Positions 1 to 8,323 of a stretch of 64,000 bases of DNA are shown here, piece after piece (position 1 is the first letter of the stretch; every line of letters starts with the position of its first letter). The stretch comes from a virus, in IMG/VR virus record IMGVR_UViG_3300020380_000001, positions 62,001-126,000 of that record, one strand, 5' to 3'. Position numbers and translations under genes: made by a program. The notes beneath the pieces are model-generated. The model worked only from the letters and a program-made list of their open reading frames with translations. It made no database searches and was not told the DNA's origin.

Positions 1-80
1 CGCCCGCACCTACGCAAGATGCGTCCAGTACCGTGGATGCGTTCTCTAAAGTTAGGAATAGTTTGCGTAGAAGTGATTAA
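1..80 (+). CDS. C-terminal end of a truncated upstream gene
   Basis: The third frame is open from the window edge to a TAA at 78-80 and gives a short polar tail ending in SLRRSD. I chose this frame because its composition (Ala, Ser, Asp, Lys, Arg) resembles the neighbouring proteins; the first frame also stays open, to 105, but reads Trp/Met/Cys-rich. Function cannot be inferred from 25 residues. It probably belongs to the same late operon as the next gene. Confidence 0.45.
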   Translation, partial: PAPTQDASSTVDAFSKVRNSLRRSD

Positions 81-104
81 CTCTAGGATAAAACAGGCAG
101 GATA

Positions 105-398
105 ATGAAAGTATCTGATTTAGATAATTATGATTCGATACCAGAGAGTCGTAAATCGCTACAAGATATTCTTGGGCAGTTTGCAGACATTCCCGTAGAT
201 CATATGTCTGACGAGCACACTGAACGCGGTATCAAGGTGCTCGAAGCCGCACTGAATTTTTTCAATTCACTAGAAGCTAACTATGGCGAAGAAGTTGCAG
301 TAGTAGTGGAACGGAAATTCTGTAACGCAGTAAAAGCGAAGAATACTGACAAGTTTGAACGTCAGTTAAAGGAATCCATCAATGGCCAGAAAAAGTAA
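105..398 (+). CDS. Hypothetical phage protein, 97 aa
   Basis: A 97-residue, mostly helical and charged protein with a basic C-terminus ending in QKK. An AGGCAGGA ribosome-binding site lies just before the ATG. The stop overlaps the start of the next small gene, so the two are probably translationally coupled. I recognise no family. Position at the head of a structural-type block suggests a late gene, but this is inference from context only. Confidence 0.7.
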   Translation: MKVSDLDNYDSIPESRKSLQDILGQFADIPVDHMSDEHTERGIKVLEAALNFFNSLEANYGEEVAVVVERKFCNAVKAKNTDKFERQLKESINGQKK

Positions 399-546
399 AG
401 TTTGGCTTAACCCGAACGGCTCAGCCGACAAGGAAACGGTAGACCCGAAAGCGGAAGCTGTCTACAATAGTCTAAAAAGCACAGAGAAGACCGTTTTTGT
501 AAAGGCATTGCATGATGAAAAAAGAAAAAAACGCCTTGACCGGTAA
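382..546 (+). CDS. Small basic hypothetical protein, 54 aa
   Basis: A 54-codon frame starting MARKSK and ending KKRLDR bridges the otherwise empty interval between the previous gene and the ligase. It has a good AAGGA ribosome-binding site nine bases upstream, overlaps the previous stop by 17 bases and overlaps the start of the next gene. It is lysine- and arginine-rich, which suggests nucleic-acid contact or binding to an acidic partner, but no family is recognised. The tight overlaps on both sides are the main reason to call it real. Confidence 0.65.
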   Translation: MARKSKVWLNPNGSADKETVDPKAEAVYNSLKSTEKTVFVKALHDEKRKKRLDR

Positions 547-2584
547 GCTTTTGCAGGTTTTAGAACCTCGTGATATATCTATATCGCGCAAAGCCGGCGA
601 GATTATAGAACAGGCGGTGACTACTAACCTGCAGATGATTAACCAAGTTGCTGCGTCAAGCAACGTGTCTGCCAAGGATGTAGTGGACCTTTGTGTGCAA
701 CTATCAGCACAACCGGAAACATCTGTTCTTTCAACTCTACGATATGTATCGTCGTCGTACTTTCTTAGCAATGAAGCGAACCGCGCTTTTAAGTACGTTA
801 TTATGACGGGTTTAGATTCAGATGTGATTCGCACACATGATGGTCAAACTGCAATTGGTGACCCCGATCTTAACCCGGATTTGGTCTTATCACAGCACGA
901 CGAATGTGCATTTATAACCATGCTTTCGTTAGCAAATTACCCGTACAAGCACGCAACCACGCCGCAAGTACAGGATTATTGGCAACTATTACTGGGCGAA
1001 ATACTTTCGCTTTACGGTGGTTCATTATTGCCAACCGCGTATATGGTACTATCCGAGGCAGTGGGTGTCGTGTCTACTATGTTTGATTCTGCGCCACGTA
1101 TATACCGCAGTATTATTCGTCAAAGTACACTAAGCCCTGAATACAAGCATTCACTGATTAACGAACACGCCGCGCCGGTTGATAAGAAGCGTGGCATCAC
1201 GCATTTAGAAGATTTAGACGATGCTCTGTTTCACCGAGCAATTAATGATTTGGAACTATGTGTTGTAACTGAGAAACTGGACGGAAGTAATATGCGATTT
1301 GGCGTAGAAAACGGCCAGATGTATACCGTGTTTGGGAATCTGGATAAGGTATATTCAGTTGACGAACATCCCGAAAACTTCAGTAGCAACTATCGGATAT
1401 TTGCTCACCGCGCATTGTTAACTCGTGAAAGCGAAGTGACATCGCTGGGCGACTTTGAAATAGAAGTAGAAGTGCTTTACGACGAGATACCCAACGTAAT
1501 TCGTTACGACGATACAGTGAATGACATCGTGTTATTAAGGCAGTTAAAGGGCGACCCGCACATACTGCCTAAAGTCGCTGAGATTTACGAGTCAAATGGT
1601 ATCACTAGTGTCGAGCATGATTGCTTAGTTAGTAGAGACGGCAATACTGCGCTAAAAGAAAAGCGAACATCTAAAGTTATGTTCAGTGAAGTTCCGCAAA
1701 TGTCACAGAAGTTCTTACAAGAGTCCTTGGCTAAAAGCGACTTAAGTACTGCAATTGAGCAATACAACGCAAATCTAGGTGAGACAGACGCAGAGACAGG
1801 TATGTCAGTAAGCGAAGTTGCAAACTTTAAACTGAACGGCAAACGTCCCGAAGATACTGACCAAGATACTTGGAATTCTTTAAAACAAAAAGTCAAAGAC
1901 TCAAGAAACCCGTGCCGTGACAAGATCAAAAAAGCCAAGCAAGAGGTGAAGAAACACCTCTTATCTGCGCTGGTTCATTCTAGTACAAGTAAGTTTTCTG
2001 ACAGAGAAGACAGCTGGATTGAAGGCATAGTTATAAAACACCCTGACGGTTTCATGTTTAAAATAGTTGACAAAGATACTTTCTTAGAGGCTAAAAACTT
2101 CATTTGGCAAAAGCGAGAAGAAATCAAGTCCACTGTCTTAAACAACAAAAACGATTCCCTAGTAGGCAAGACAATGTTAGAACTTGCCCATATACTAGGT
2201 GACACTCGTTACGCTACCATCTCGGCTAAACGAGTAATTCGTTCACAAGCAGAAACCCCTGATAAATTCCTTAAGCTTATTAAAGGTAGTCTTGACGTGG
2301 CTTACGTAAAAGAGAAGTTCACCGACACTCTTACTCGTGCGCTCCGCAGTCACCAAATTATGCTTGACGAGTACCTTAGTACATATAAAAGCTTGGCAAT
2401 CACTATACCCAACGGCGTTGATATTTCTTACGCAGACGACTGTATACACAGCCGTACATTGGCAGCATTCTGTGAAGCAAGGCGAAAGCTAGAAGCCCTA
2501 ATGCGCATTACGAAGGCAGCAAGCGAATCAGCCCAGCTGTATCGTGTAGTATTGGGCAACAGAATAGAAACTGCTTTTGGATAA
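512..2584 (+). CDS. ATP-dependent ligase-like nucleotidyltransferase (RNA or DNA ligase superfamily), 690 aa
   Basis: The protein carries the covalent nucleotidyltransferase motifs in order. Motif I EKLDGSN has the putative AMP-accepting lysine at residue 255. A motif III-like FEIEVEVLY follows near residue 315, motif IV EGIVIK spans residues 504-509, and a motif V-like FMFKIVD has its lysine at residue 517. These define a ligase that would adenylate itself and seal nicks in RNA or DNA. KxDGxN resembles Rnl2-type RNA ligases more than canonical phage DNA ligases, but the substrate is unresolved. It is unusually built: about 250 residues precede motif I and nearly 190 separate motifs III and IV, much longer than T4 RNA ligases. 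ATG codons at 512 and 515 both lie behind AAAGG. It is followed by virion-type genes and a nucleotidyltransferase, an odd setting for a repair enzyme. Confidence 0.7.
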   Translation: MMKKEKNALTGKLLQVLEPRDISISRKAGEIIEQAVTTNLQMINQVAASSNVSAKDVVDLCVQLSAQPETSVLSTLRYVSSSYFLSNEANRAFKYVIMTGLDSDVIRTHDGQTAIGDPDLNPDLVLSQHDECAFITMLSLANYPYKHATTPQVQDYWQLLLGEILSLYGGSLLPTAYMVLSEAVGVVSTMFDSAPRIYRSIIRQSTLSPEYKHSLINEHAAPVDKKRGITHLEDLDDALFHRAINDLELCVVTEKLDGSNMRFGVENGQMYTVFGNLDKVYSVDEHPENFSSNYRIFAHRALLTRESEVTSLGDFEIEVEVLYDEIPNVIRYDDTVNDIVLLRQLKGDPHILPKVAEIYESNGITSVEHDCLVSRDGNTALKEKRTSKVMFSEVPQMSQKFLQESLAKSDLSTAIEQYNANLGETDAETGMSVSEVANFKLNGKRPEDTDQDTWNSLKQKVKDSRNPCRDKIKKAKQEVKKHLLSALVHSSTSKFSDREDSWIEGIVIKHPDGFMFKIVDKDTFLEAKNFIWQKREEIKSTVLNNKNDSLVGKTMLELAHILGDTRYATISAKRVIRSQAETPDKFLKLIKGSLDVAYVKEKFTDTLTRALRSHQIMLDEYLSTYKSLAITIPNGVDISYADDCIHSRTLAAFCEARRKLEALMRITKAASESAQLYRVVLGNRIETAFG

Positions 2585-2588
2585 CTTC

Positions 2589-2597
2589 CTTAAATAA
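2589..2597 (+). promoter_or_regulatory. Late-promoter-like element, CTTAAATAA
   Basis: TTAAATA at 2590-2596 lies 33 bases before the next ATG, just after the ligase stop. It matches the recurring (C/T/A)TAAATA element ahead of structural-type genes in this window and resembles the T4 late consensus TATAAATA. Confidence 0.45.
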
Positions 2598-2628
2598 GGT
2601 ATAAGAAACCTTATTTTCGGAGTTATGC

Positions 2629-3117
2629 ATGCCATTAAGAAAAAGGAAATACAACCGAGCTAAACTGGCTGAGTTCAATCTAAACCTAGATATGGACTCA
2701 AAAGCCACCATTATGTACAATGACCCACAGAAACGCTTTCGTATCGTTAACAGTGACGCGAAACTTGTTGTTGAGGGCATGGGTGATTTTTCGACCCTTC
2801 GTCGCCGTACTGGTCACGACATCGAAACGTTAATCAGTCAAGCTGAACGTGACATAAAATCTGTATCTGAAAAGACCTACCGTCCCGGATCAGCTATCAT
2901 TACTGATAATAATCCTGACGCTGAGTACTTTGTAAAAGAGTACAACTTAGAATATCCACAAGCCCGTGCACTTGTAGACGCGCTAGAAAACGACGACTAT
3001 GATGATGAAGTACTAACTCTTATAAGATCGTTGCCTGGCAGCCGTGAGTTTGACCTCGACACGTTCATTACTATTTTGAAATCTGAATTGCAGTCGTTCA
3101 GCGGTAATACAGATTAA
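2629..3117 (+). CDS. Hypothetical protein, probably late or virion-associated, 162 aa
   Basis: A 162-residue protein with a very basic N-terminus (PLRKRKYNRAK) followed by a mixed charged body and an acidic patch (ENDDYDDEV) near residue 125. No domain is recognised. The start at 2629 follows a late-promoter-like element and a CGGAG ribosome-binding site. The next gene follows within 10 bases. Placement suggests a head or tail assembly role, but nothing in the sequence proves it. Confidence 0.65.
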   Translation: MPLRKRKYNRAKLAEFNLNLDMDSKATIMYNDPQKRFRIVNSDAKLVVEGMGDFSTLRRRTGHDIETLISQAERDIKSVSEKTYRPGSAIITDNNPDAEYFVKEYNLEYPQARALVDALENDDYDDEVLTLIRSLPGSREFDLDTFITILKSELQSFSGNTD

Positions 3118-3126
3118 GGAATACAA

Positions 3127-4035
3127 GTGTTTTTAGAAGATATTTCGGGATTAAAACAGTCGTACAGCGCTATGCTTCTAACTGAGGGCGGCAACGCCTT
3201 CAGTAACGTCGGTGCCATTCATATAAGTGAAATAGAACCTACTATTAACGGACTAGCCCAAGTCCTTCAAATACCCGATCTAGGTTCACATGTGCTTGGG
3301 TCAGTTGGCAAAAAAGAGTACAGCGGTGATGTTGATATTGCACTTAAGCCTAAAAACCCGGAAGAACTAGGCAAGTTTATCGAAAGGCTAAAGAAAGTAC
3401 TAGGCCAAGAAAACGTGCGTCAAGTAGGTGGTTTAATAACAACCGCAGTTAAGATCCAGGGCTACAATCCTAAAAAGGACAAGAGACAGCCGCGCACAGG
3501 CTACGTGCAGGTGGATTTTATATTCGGTAACCCTGAATGGCTTAAGCTTTATTTTCACTCACCGTCTTCTAAGGATTCTAAACTGAAAGGCACCCACCGC
3601 AACTTAGCAATAGCCAGCATAGCCGCACACGTTGATCGCCAATCAAGTGACGAGCTAGATAGCCATGGTCGTCCGGTTAAGATTATCCGCTGGAAGTGGA
3701 GTCCCAAAGACGGGCTAGTGAAAGTGGAAAGAACCTCCCGTAAAAAGGCTAACGGTGGATGGGTTAAGAAGCAGGATGACAAGGTTATCAGTGAGCCTGT
3801 TACTGATGCCAAGGGAATAGCGGATGTTCTTTTCCAAGGGAAAGCAGATCCTAAAGTACTAGACAGTGCAGAGAGTCTTATCGCTGCTGTTAAAAAGTAC
3901 TACACCGCCGATGCGGCTGAATCGGTATTCAGGACTATGGCTAGGAACTTTGACACCAAACCCGATTTAGCGGGTGGCGACTTCGAATATCCGCCGGAAG
4001 TTGCGAAGTATATGGGGACAGGTAATGGCCGATAA
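3127..4035 (+). CDS. DNA polymerase beta-like nucleotidyltransferase, 302 aa
   Basis: The N-terminal half shows the pol-beta nucleotidyltransferase signature: a GS pair at residues 58-59, a DVD acid pair at 68 and 70 (SGDVDIAL), and a third candidate acid at Asp130 in YVQVDFIFG. Enzymes of this fold transfer a nucleotidyl group to RNA, protein or a small molecule. The C-terminal half is lysine-rich and unrecognised. Translation appears to begin at a GTG with AAGGA just upstream. Lying between virion-type genes and 540 bases downstream of a ligase, it may work with that ligase on RNA or DNA ends. It could instead modify a protein, like toxin-type nucleotidyltransferases. All three acids are present, so it looks active. 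Confidence 0.65.
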   Translation: MFLEDISGLKQSYSAMLLTEGGNAFSNVGAIHISEIEPTINGLAQVLQIPDLGSHVLGSVGKKEYSGDVDIALKPKNPEELGKFIERLKKVLGQENVRQVGGLITTAVKIQGYNPKKDKRQPRTGYVQVDFIFGNPEWLKLYFHSPSSKDSKLKGTHRNLAIASIAAHVDRQSSDELDSHGRPVKIIRWKWSPKDGLVKVERTSRKKANGGWVKKQDDKVISEPVTDAKGIADVLFQGKADPKVLDSAESLIAAVKKYYTADAAESVFRTMARNFDTKPDLAGGDFEYPPEVAKYMGTGNGR

Positions 4036-4732
4036 TTACACCAAACAGTGGCCTTTTAGTGAAACAAAGAGCGAGTCGTTAGTTTCTGAATTATCAGAAG
4101 CTCGCGGCTTCTTTTACACATTAACTGGGTTGAACAAGTATAGTTATAAGACGTTGTGTGAGATGTTGTATTTGACATTAGTGTCTATGGCTATGCTTGT
4201 ACAGGAACGCCAAACTCACAAGGATATAGCGCGATACGCTGACGAAGCACTTGTGTATAAAAACTTCAACAAAGCATACACTAGGTTGAATGATGTTGCT
4301 CTTATGTGTGCAACTGTGCTAGGCAACAATCCTAAGTACAAGTACAACAACGAAACAACAAATCATTCACAGCGACATTTGATTGACTATTTTAAAATGT
4401 TGCGCGGTGACATGCCTGTTACTAAATCAAAACTAAGCTTTTATCTGTTTTCATTTGAAAGCATGTTCTTAATAAGCGACAAGAAGATTAAACGCCTTAG
4501 ACGTAAAGTTATCCAGCTTGCAGAGATTACCCCTGTACAGCGAGTCTATGCTTACAAAGACGCCAAGATGCTAATGCGCAGGTATAATCCTCGTTTAGAG
4601 ATATTACCTTATTTCGATCCATTAATACCGGCTAAGATGCAGGACGCCGGAACTACTGTTGACACTCTTTCAACCGTAGCCTTAGCCGCCCTTACTGGGT
4701 ATCAAGTAGGCAGACAAAAGAGGCGGGACTAA
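4025..4732 (+). CDS. Hypothetical helical protein, 235 aa
   Basis: I start it at ATG 4025, reading MADNY, because GGGGA lies six bases upstream and it overlaps the previous stop by 11 bases; an upstream frame extension to 3974 lies inside the previous gene. The product is rich in Tyr, Leu and Lys, and the central region (KIKRLRRKV) is strongly basic. Near the C-terminus is a short hydrophobic stretch, STVALAALTGYQVG. No family recognised. A hairpin terminator overlaps its last codons, so it ends the first transcription unit. Confidence 0.65.
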   Translation: MADNYTKQWPFSETKSESLVSELSEARGFFYTLTGLNKYSYKTLCEMLYLTLVSMAMLVQERQTHKDIARYADEALVYKNFNKAYTRLNDVALMCATVLGNNPKYKYNNETTNHSQRHLIDYFKMLRGDMPVTKSKLSFYLFSFESMFLISDKKIKRLRRKVIQLAEITPVQRVYAYKDAKMLMRRYNPRLEILPYFDPLIPAKMQDAGTTVDTLSTVALAALTGYQVGRQKRRD

Positions 4733-4746
4733 CACTCGCCTCTTGT
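4718..4746 (+). terminator. Hairpin terminator after the ligase/nucleotidyltransferase unit
   Basis: AAGAGGCG at 4718-4725 pairs perfectly with CGCCTCTT at 4737-4744, with an 11-base loop, followed by TTGTT. The eight-base GC-rich stem overlaps the stop codon of the preceding gene and precedes a late-promoter-like element. Confidence 0.6.
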
Positions 4747-4754
4747 TCATTAAA

Positions 4755-4763
4755 ACTAAATAA
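4755..4763 (+). promoter_or_regulatory. Late-promoter-like element, ACTAAATAA
   Basis: CTAAATA at 4756-4762 lies 28 bases before the ATG of the next gene and directly after a terminator, the arrangement expected of a T4-type late promoter (TATAAATA in T4). Confidence 0.6.
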
Positions 4764-4789
4764 GTTTATTAAACTATCTAGGTACCATA

Positions 4790-5776
4790 ATGAACAAATA
4801 CATTAAAATTAAATTTTTGTCAGAAGCGGCGATGGACACGTATATGTCGCACCCCATTCTTTCTGAGAATTCTAAATTTGAAGGCGACCGTGAACTTGCA
4901 CTGGACGCTGAGTATGCTGCTAAATTTACCAAGTTCCTTCAACATTCTGATCTATCAGAAAGTGTAGAGTACAGCATGCAAGAGCCCGCCCCTAAAAAGA
5001 AAACAAGCAAGAAGCAAGCTATTGTTAAAGAAGGCATAATCGACTTCAAGAAGAAGCTAGACTATATGTCCACTGGTCGTCTTGGCTTAGCTGACCCCAT
5101 GTCGTTTAACATGAACGATCCTGAAGTAGACGGTGTGGACGGCTGTACGTGCCTTAGTCAAGTCTTTGACGAGTTTAGTGTTCTTTGTAAAGATGTGAAA
5201 ATACAAAAGAACGTGAGCTTCTTAGAAGACCTAAGAGAGAATATGCCTACTATACGCCGCATACGTGAAATGTGCGAAATGATAGAAGCTTTTGAAGCTG
5301 ACATCGACGCAGCACCTATGTTCAAAGAACTGTTATCTGGCGCAGTTGTAGCAGGCGACAAAGCCCCTGAACACAACTTATCTCACGACTTGCCGTATAC
5401 TATATCTCCTGAGATAGATTCAGATATCGCCAAGACGTTTGAAAAGATTAAGCCTATCGGCGCAGCTCTTAGCAAAGTACTTCGTACTAGTCCGATCGAT
5501 GAATCTGTTGCGATGATGACGATGGGTGATTTCGAGAAGAAACTTGATAAGCCGTTTAGTGTTTCGCCTAAAAATGGCAGCGACACGGTAGCCGCATTCT
5601 TAAATAGTGTGGCAAGCAGGCTAGTTATGGTTAACAAGTCTCTGAAAGGCCAAAAGTCATTAAGTCCAGAAGCTGCCAGTCAAGTTAGATTGGATCTTGC
5701 TGAGTTAATGAACGACTTGACACTTGCTTATCAATTAACTGCGCGTTTACGTCAACTTGGTAAGCAAAAGAAATAA
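4790..5776 (+). CDS. Hypothetical late protein, 328 aa
   Basis: A 328-residue protein with an N-terminal segment ending in a lysine-rich linker (PAPKKKTSKK, near residues 65-74), then a long mostly helical body with several acidic helices. It has its own late-promoter-like element, consistent with a virion or assembly protein. The lysine linker could be a cleavage or flexible junction, as in prohead-processed proteins, but I see no defined cleavage motif. No family recognised. Confidence 0.65.
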   Translation: MNKYIKIKFLSEAAMDTYMSHPILSENSKFEGDRELALDAEYAAKFTKFLQHSDLSESVEYSMQEPAPKKKTSKKQAIVKEGIIDFKKKLDYMSTGRLGLADPMSFNMNDPEVDGVDGCTCLSQVFDEFSVLCKDVKIQKNVSFLEDLRENMPTIRRIREMCEMIEAFEADIDAAPMFKELLSGAVVAGDKAPEHNLSHDLPYTISPEIDSDIAKTFEKIKPIGAALSKVLRTSPIDESVAMMTMGDFEKKLDKPFSVSPKNGSDTVAAFLNSVASRLVMVNKSLKGQKSLSPEAASQVRLDLAELMNDLTLAYQLTARLRQLGKQKK

Positions 5777-5790
5777 TATTAGCCGTTGGT

Positions 5791-5799
5791 GCTAAATAA
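5791..5799 (+). promoter_or_regulatory. Late-promoter-like element, GCTAAATAA
   Basis: CTAAATA at 5792-5798 lies 50 bases before the ATG of a single-gene unit that is closed by a strong terminator. It is among the clearest copies of the window-wide late motif. Confidence 0.65.
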
Positions 5800-5848
5800 A
5801 TATGTGAAAAGGGCACAAGCCCACAAAAGATTATGGAGATTTTTAATC

Positions 5849-6304
5849 ATGGCATTTGATGTATACACTAAAGGTTCAGTACAAGAAGGCATGTTCGTAG
5901 AACCAATGTACTTTGTTACACTAACATTCGATTCTGACATTTCAAGCTCAGCTTTCGGTGTTCGTGATTCTGTACTTGAAAAAGCACTACGCGTTCTTGG
6001 TACTCGTGCAGTTGTTACTGGCATTGGTCCTATGTACCTTGACGGTGCGGGCACTGCGTCTAAAGTAGACGTTATCCTAGGCACTGGCCAAGGCTTCTAC
6101 GTAGACGATCCAGCGACTAGTCTTGAAATTGAAGGCCTACAGGCTGAAGCAGTTGACGGTCTTGACAATGCAGGTAACCCGATCTCTGCTACATTTACAG
6201 CTACTTTCGCTGTATTCTCTGGCTTAGATGCGGCTACTGCTGCTGACTTAGTAGAAGGCCACGACGGCCAACACCGTCCAGCTACTGCGCGTCACTTCAA
6301 GTAA
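5849..6304 (+). CDS. Probable abundant virion protein, 151 aa
   Basis: Translation most likely starts at ATG 5849 (MAFDVYTKG), which has TGGAGAT upstream. The open frame extends back to 5786 but would begin on the late-promoter-like element. The 151-residue product is rich in Gly, Ala, Thr and Asp with beta-type segments (AVVTGIGPMYLDG, VDVILGTGQGFYVDD), typical of a beta-sandwich or decoration protein. It sits alone between a late-promoter-like element and a strong rho-independent terminator, an arrangement often seen for highly expressed capsid or tail-tube proteins. Family not recognised. Confidence 0.6.
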   Translation: MAFDVYTKGSVQEGMFVEPMYFVTLTFDSDISSSAFGVRDSVLEKALRVLGTRAVVTGIGPMYLDGAGTASKVDVILGTGQGFYVDDPATSLEIEGLQAEAVDGLDNAGNPISATFTATFAVFSGLDAATAADLVEGHDGQHRPATARHFK

Positions 6305-6317
6305 TATTTTACTTATT

Positions 6318-6347
6318 AAAAAAAGCGGGCTTTGGTCCGCTTTTTTT
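6318..6347 (+). terminator. Strong rho-independent terminator
   Basis: A run of A plus GCGGGC pairs with GTCCGC plus seven T residues around a TTTG loop. This gives a long stem with a U-tract directly downstream of the single-gene late unit. Confidence 0.85.
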
Positions 6348-6374
6348 GTGCCCTGAGTTCGGTGAACATTTAAT

Positions 6375-6383
6375 ACTAAATAA
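6375..6383 (+). promoter_or_regulatory. Late-promoter-like element, ACTAAATAA
   Basis: CTAAATA at 6376-6382 follows the terminator and lies 20 bases before the chosen ATG of the next gene. Confidence 0.6.
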
Positions 6384-6401
6384 GTGAAACGGGAGCTCGC
6401 A

Positions 6402-6806
6402 ATGGCCACACATGATTATGCATCCCTTGATATACGTGAGAAAATAGTTTTTTATTGTAAATCAAATGGGAAACACGGCAGGGGCGGTGTTGAAGTTTCT
6501 AATAGCGGGGACTTTAAACAAGCGTCACAGAAGAACTTCTCGATTATATTACAAGCAATAGGCCTTAGATGTCAACCACATGTGATAGTAGAACCGTATA
6601 CTGTACTTGACCTCAACGATGTATGCGATTTAAGAGGCAGAGGAACTGCCTTTGTACTTGGCTTTGAACACGCTGATGCGTTTTCTAGAGGCGAAGACAA
6701 GCTGTGGTGGATACGGGAGAACCTCGATAACTTAATCCTTTACGATGGTGGTAGATTAAGGTTATCAGAAAAAGCAAATGCAGCGGTAGGGATTTATGCT
6801 ACTTGA
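6402..6806 (+). CDS. Hypothetical late protein, 134 aa
   Basis: I start this at ATG 6402 (MATHDY), nine bases after a GGGAGC ribosome-binding site; an extension to 6384 would begin at the late-promoter-like element. The protein is mixed alpha/beta with a basic segment (KSNGKHGRGG) near residue 22. It begins a run of overlapping genes reaching about 9.7 kb, so it is probably an assembly factor or minor virion protein. No family recognised. Confidence 0.6.
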   Translation: MATHDYASLDIREKIVFYCKSNGKHGRGGVEVSNSGDFKQASQKNFSIILQAIGLRCQPHVIVEPYTVLDLNDVCDLRGRGTAFVLGFEHADAFSRGEDKLWWIRENLDNLILYDGGRLRLSEKANAAVGIYAT

Positions 6807-7275
6807 AGAACTAACAGGCGGCCGTGTTAACTTTATTGAAAGTAAATGGCTTGAACTAAAAACTCATTTTAACGATGGCAAACTCACGGAAAGTAATCGA
6901 CTTTGTGAAGCAATTTCGGTAGACGGCGAGGTAGTTGCTATGTATAATAGAGTCAATGGCAGTATCGTTTTCGAAGTAGAAGACTTGGACGCTTTGCCGT
7001 CTGGTGTCAAAACTTCTATAAACGAAGCAAGACGCGTCTGGAGCCGTGTAGGCGACACCGTGGTGCGTAAATTCAGATGCACGAGTGGCCTCCGTAAAGG
7101 TCGCATCGTGTCTGATCCTGCTACCTGCCATAAACCGATTGACATTAAAAAGCGCGTCACGATGAAGCGAAACCAAGCTACAAAAGGCCGCACAATGTCA
7201 CGCAAAGCTAAAAGAACAAAAAGAATAAATCCAGCAAGCAAACGAGTCGCAAGACTCAACGATCGGGAGAACTGA
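6796..7275 (+). CDS. Hypothetical phage protein with basic C-terminal tail, 159 aa
   Basis: The N-terminal two thirds are mixed alpha/beta. Around residues 90-115 is a segment with two cysteines (RKFRCTSG...PATCHKP) resembling a short module I associate with T4-like marine phage proteins of unknown function. The last 40 residues are almost entirely Lys/Arg (KKRVTMKRN, SRKAKRTKR) and could bind DNA or an acidic scaffold. It overlaps the previous gene by 11 bases and shares one base with the next start, indicating translational coupling. Confidence 0.6.
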   Translation: MLLEELTGGRVNFIESKWLELKTHFNDGKLTESNRLCEAISVDGEVVAMYNRVNGSIVFEVEDLDALPSGVKTSINEARRVWSRVGDTVVRKFRCTSGLRKGRIVSDPATCHKPIDIKKRVTMKRNQATKGRTMSRKAKRTKRINPASKRVARLNDREN

Positions 7276-7625
7276 TGAAAACATCTTGTGCATCATACGG
7301 CGAAACACCATACGGCTTCACAGTAACCAACGGTGGAGAGGTACACACTAACATCTTTTTGGAAGACACGGCGAAAGCCCTTGTTTCTGCTTACAATAGT
7401 GGGTACACCTTCCTGGTGCCGTCCTTAATTAACGACGATCGGTATTACGGCAAGTACACTACTGACGTCATGTTTTACGATAATTCGGCTAATTATGTAT
7501 TGGCTGAAGACTCTGCGCAAATGGCCGGCATGTACAAGAGACGCCTTTACCAAAACATTGCTCGCATCCGTGATGAAGTAAATAAGCTTAATGCTGAACA
7601 GTTTTTAGAGGCGGATGTATTATGA
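7275..7625 (+). CDS. Hypothetical protein, 116 aa
   Basis: A 116-residue protein with Tyr-rich beta segments in the first half and a helix at the C-terminus. It starts at an ATG overlapping the previous TGA, with CGGGAG upstream, and overlaps the next gene by four bases (ATGA). No family recognised. Its place between a basic-tailed protein and a scaffold-like acidic protein suggests head assembly, by context only. Confidence 0.6.
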   Translation: MKTSCASYGETPYGFTVTNGGEVHTNIFLEDTAKALVSAYNSGYTFLVPSLINDDRYYGKYTTDVMFYDNSANYVLAEDSAQMAGMYKRRLYQNIARIRDEVNKLNAEQFLEADVL

Positions 7626-8323
7626 AAGTAGATTCACTTTACCTGAGTGAAAAAGTAAACTTCGGCAAAAACGTGCCTAAGATTAGACCTGATTCTAATA
7701 TCAGTGATATCAAGGATGCCGTGAGTTACGCATTTAGAAAAATCCATGAGAACAGAAACGACTCAATTACCAAGATCGCAATGAACGGTCTTATTAAAGA
7801 AGCGGGTTCTGTTATATCGAAACAAATTAAGGACGGCCGAATTGGTATGAAAGAGTTAAACGAATTTAGACAGTGGATTGACACAGTCGCAAATAATGAA
7901 ACGCAACTTAACGAAAACGTTGATCAAGCGGAAGTTCTTGTTGCTGCTAAAGCACTAAGCGGCGATATCCAGAACATGTATGAGAAGGTGGCAAAAATGG
8001 TTGCTACTGACTTGATCCATATCACTGAAGAGATTAAGAACAAATTCGGCGAAGACCAAGCCAAAGCGTTTTATAATCTTGCTAAGTCTAATTTAGAAGG
8101 CCTAACCGACACGCTACAGGCTAGCTATGAGGAACTATCAGGGGCAGCTGATGACTTGTCTTCTGGTACGCCTATTAGCTCAGGCGGCGATATGATGGAT
8201 TACGACAGCCTTGAGGGCGACGATAGCGACGATGAAGGCGATGCTCCTGATTTAGATAGCGACGGTACCGATGCTCCTGATTTAGAGCTAGGCGGCGACC
8301 GTGGAATGAAGGACGACGCGTAA
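7622..8323 (+). CDS. Scaffold-like helical protein with acidic tail, 233 aa
   Basis: The first 190 residues are predicted helical with many charged residues. The last 45 are a highly acidic Asp/Gly/Ser tail with two copies of DAPDL encoded by an 18-base direct repeat. Helical bodies with acidic tails are common in prohead core or scaffold proteins, but no signature proves this. It overlaps both neighbours by one to four bases. The preceding gene but one has a strongly basic tail, a possible electrostatic partner. Confidence 0.5.
   Translation: MKVDSLYLSEKVNFGKNVPKIRPDSNISDIKDAVSYAFRKIHENRNDSITKIAMNGLIKEAGSVISKQIKDGRIGMKELNEFRQWIDTVANNETQLNENVDQAEVLVAAKALSGDIQNMYEKVAKMVATDLIHITEEIKNKFGEDQAKAFYNLAKSNLEGLTDTLQASYEELSGAADDLSSGTPISSGGDMMDYDSLEGDDSDDEGDAPDLDSDGTDAPDLELGGDRGMKDDA
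8239..8286 (+). repeat. 18-base direct repeat pair within the acidic tail
   Basis: The same 18 bases occur at 8239-8256 and 8269-8286, spaced 30 bases start to start, encoding the repeated DAPDL of the acidic tail. It probably arose by slippage or unequal recombination. Confidence 0.8.
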
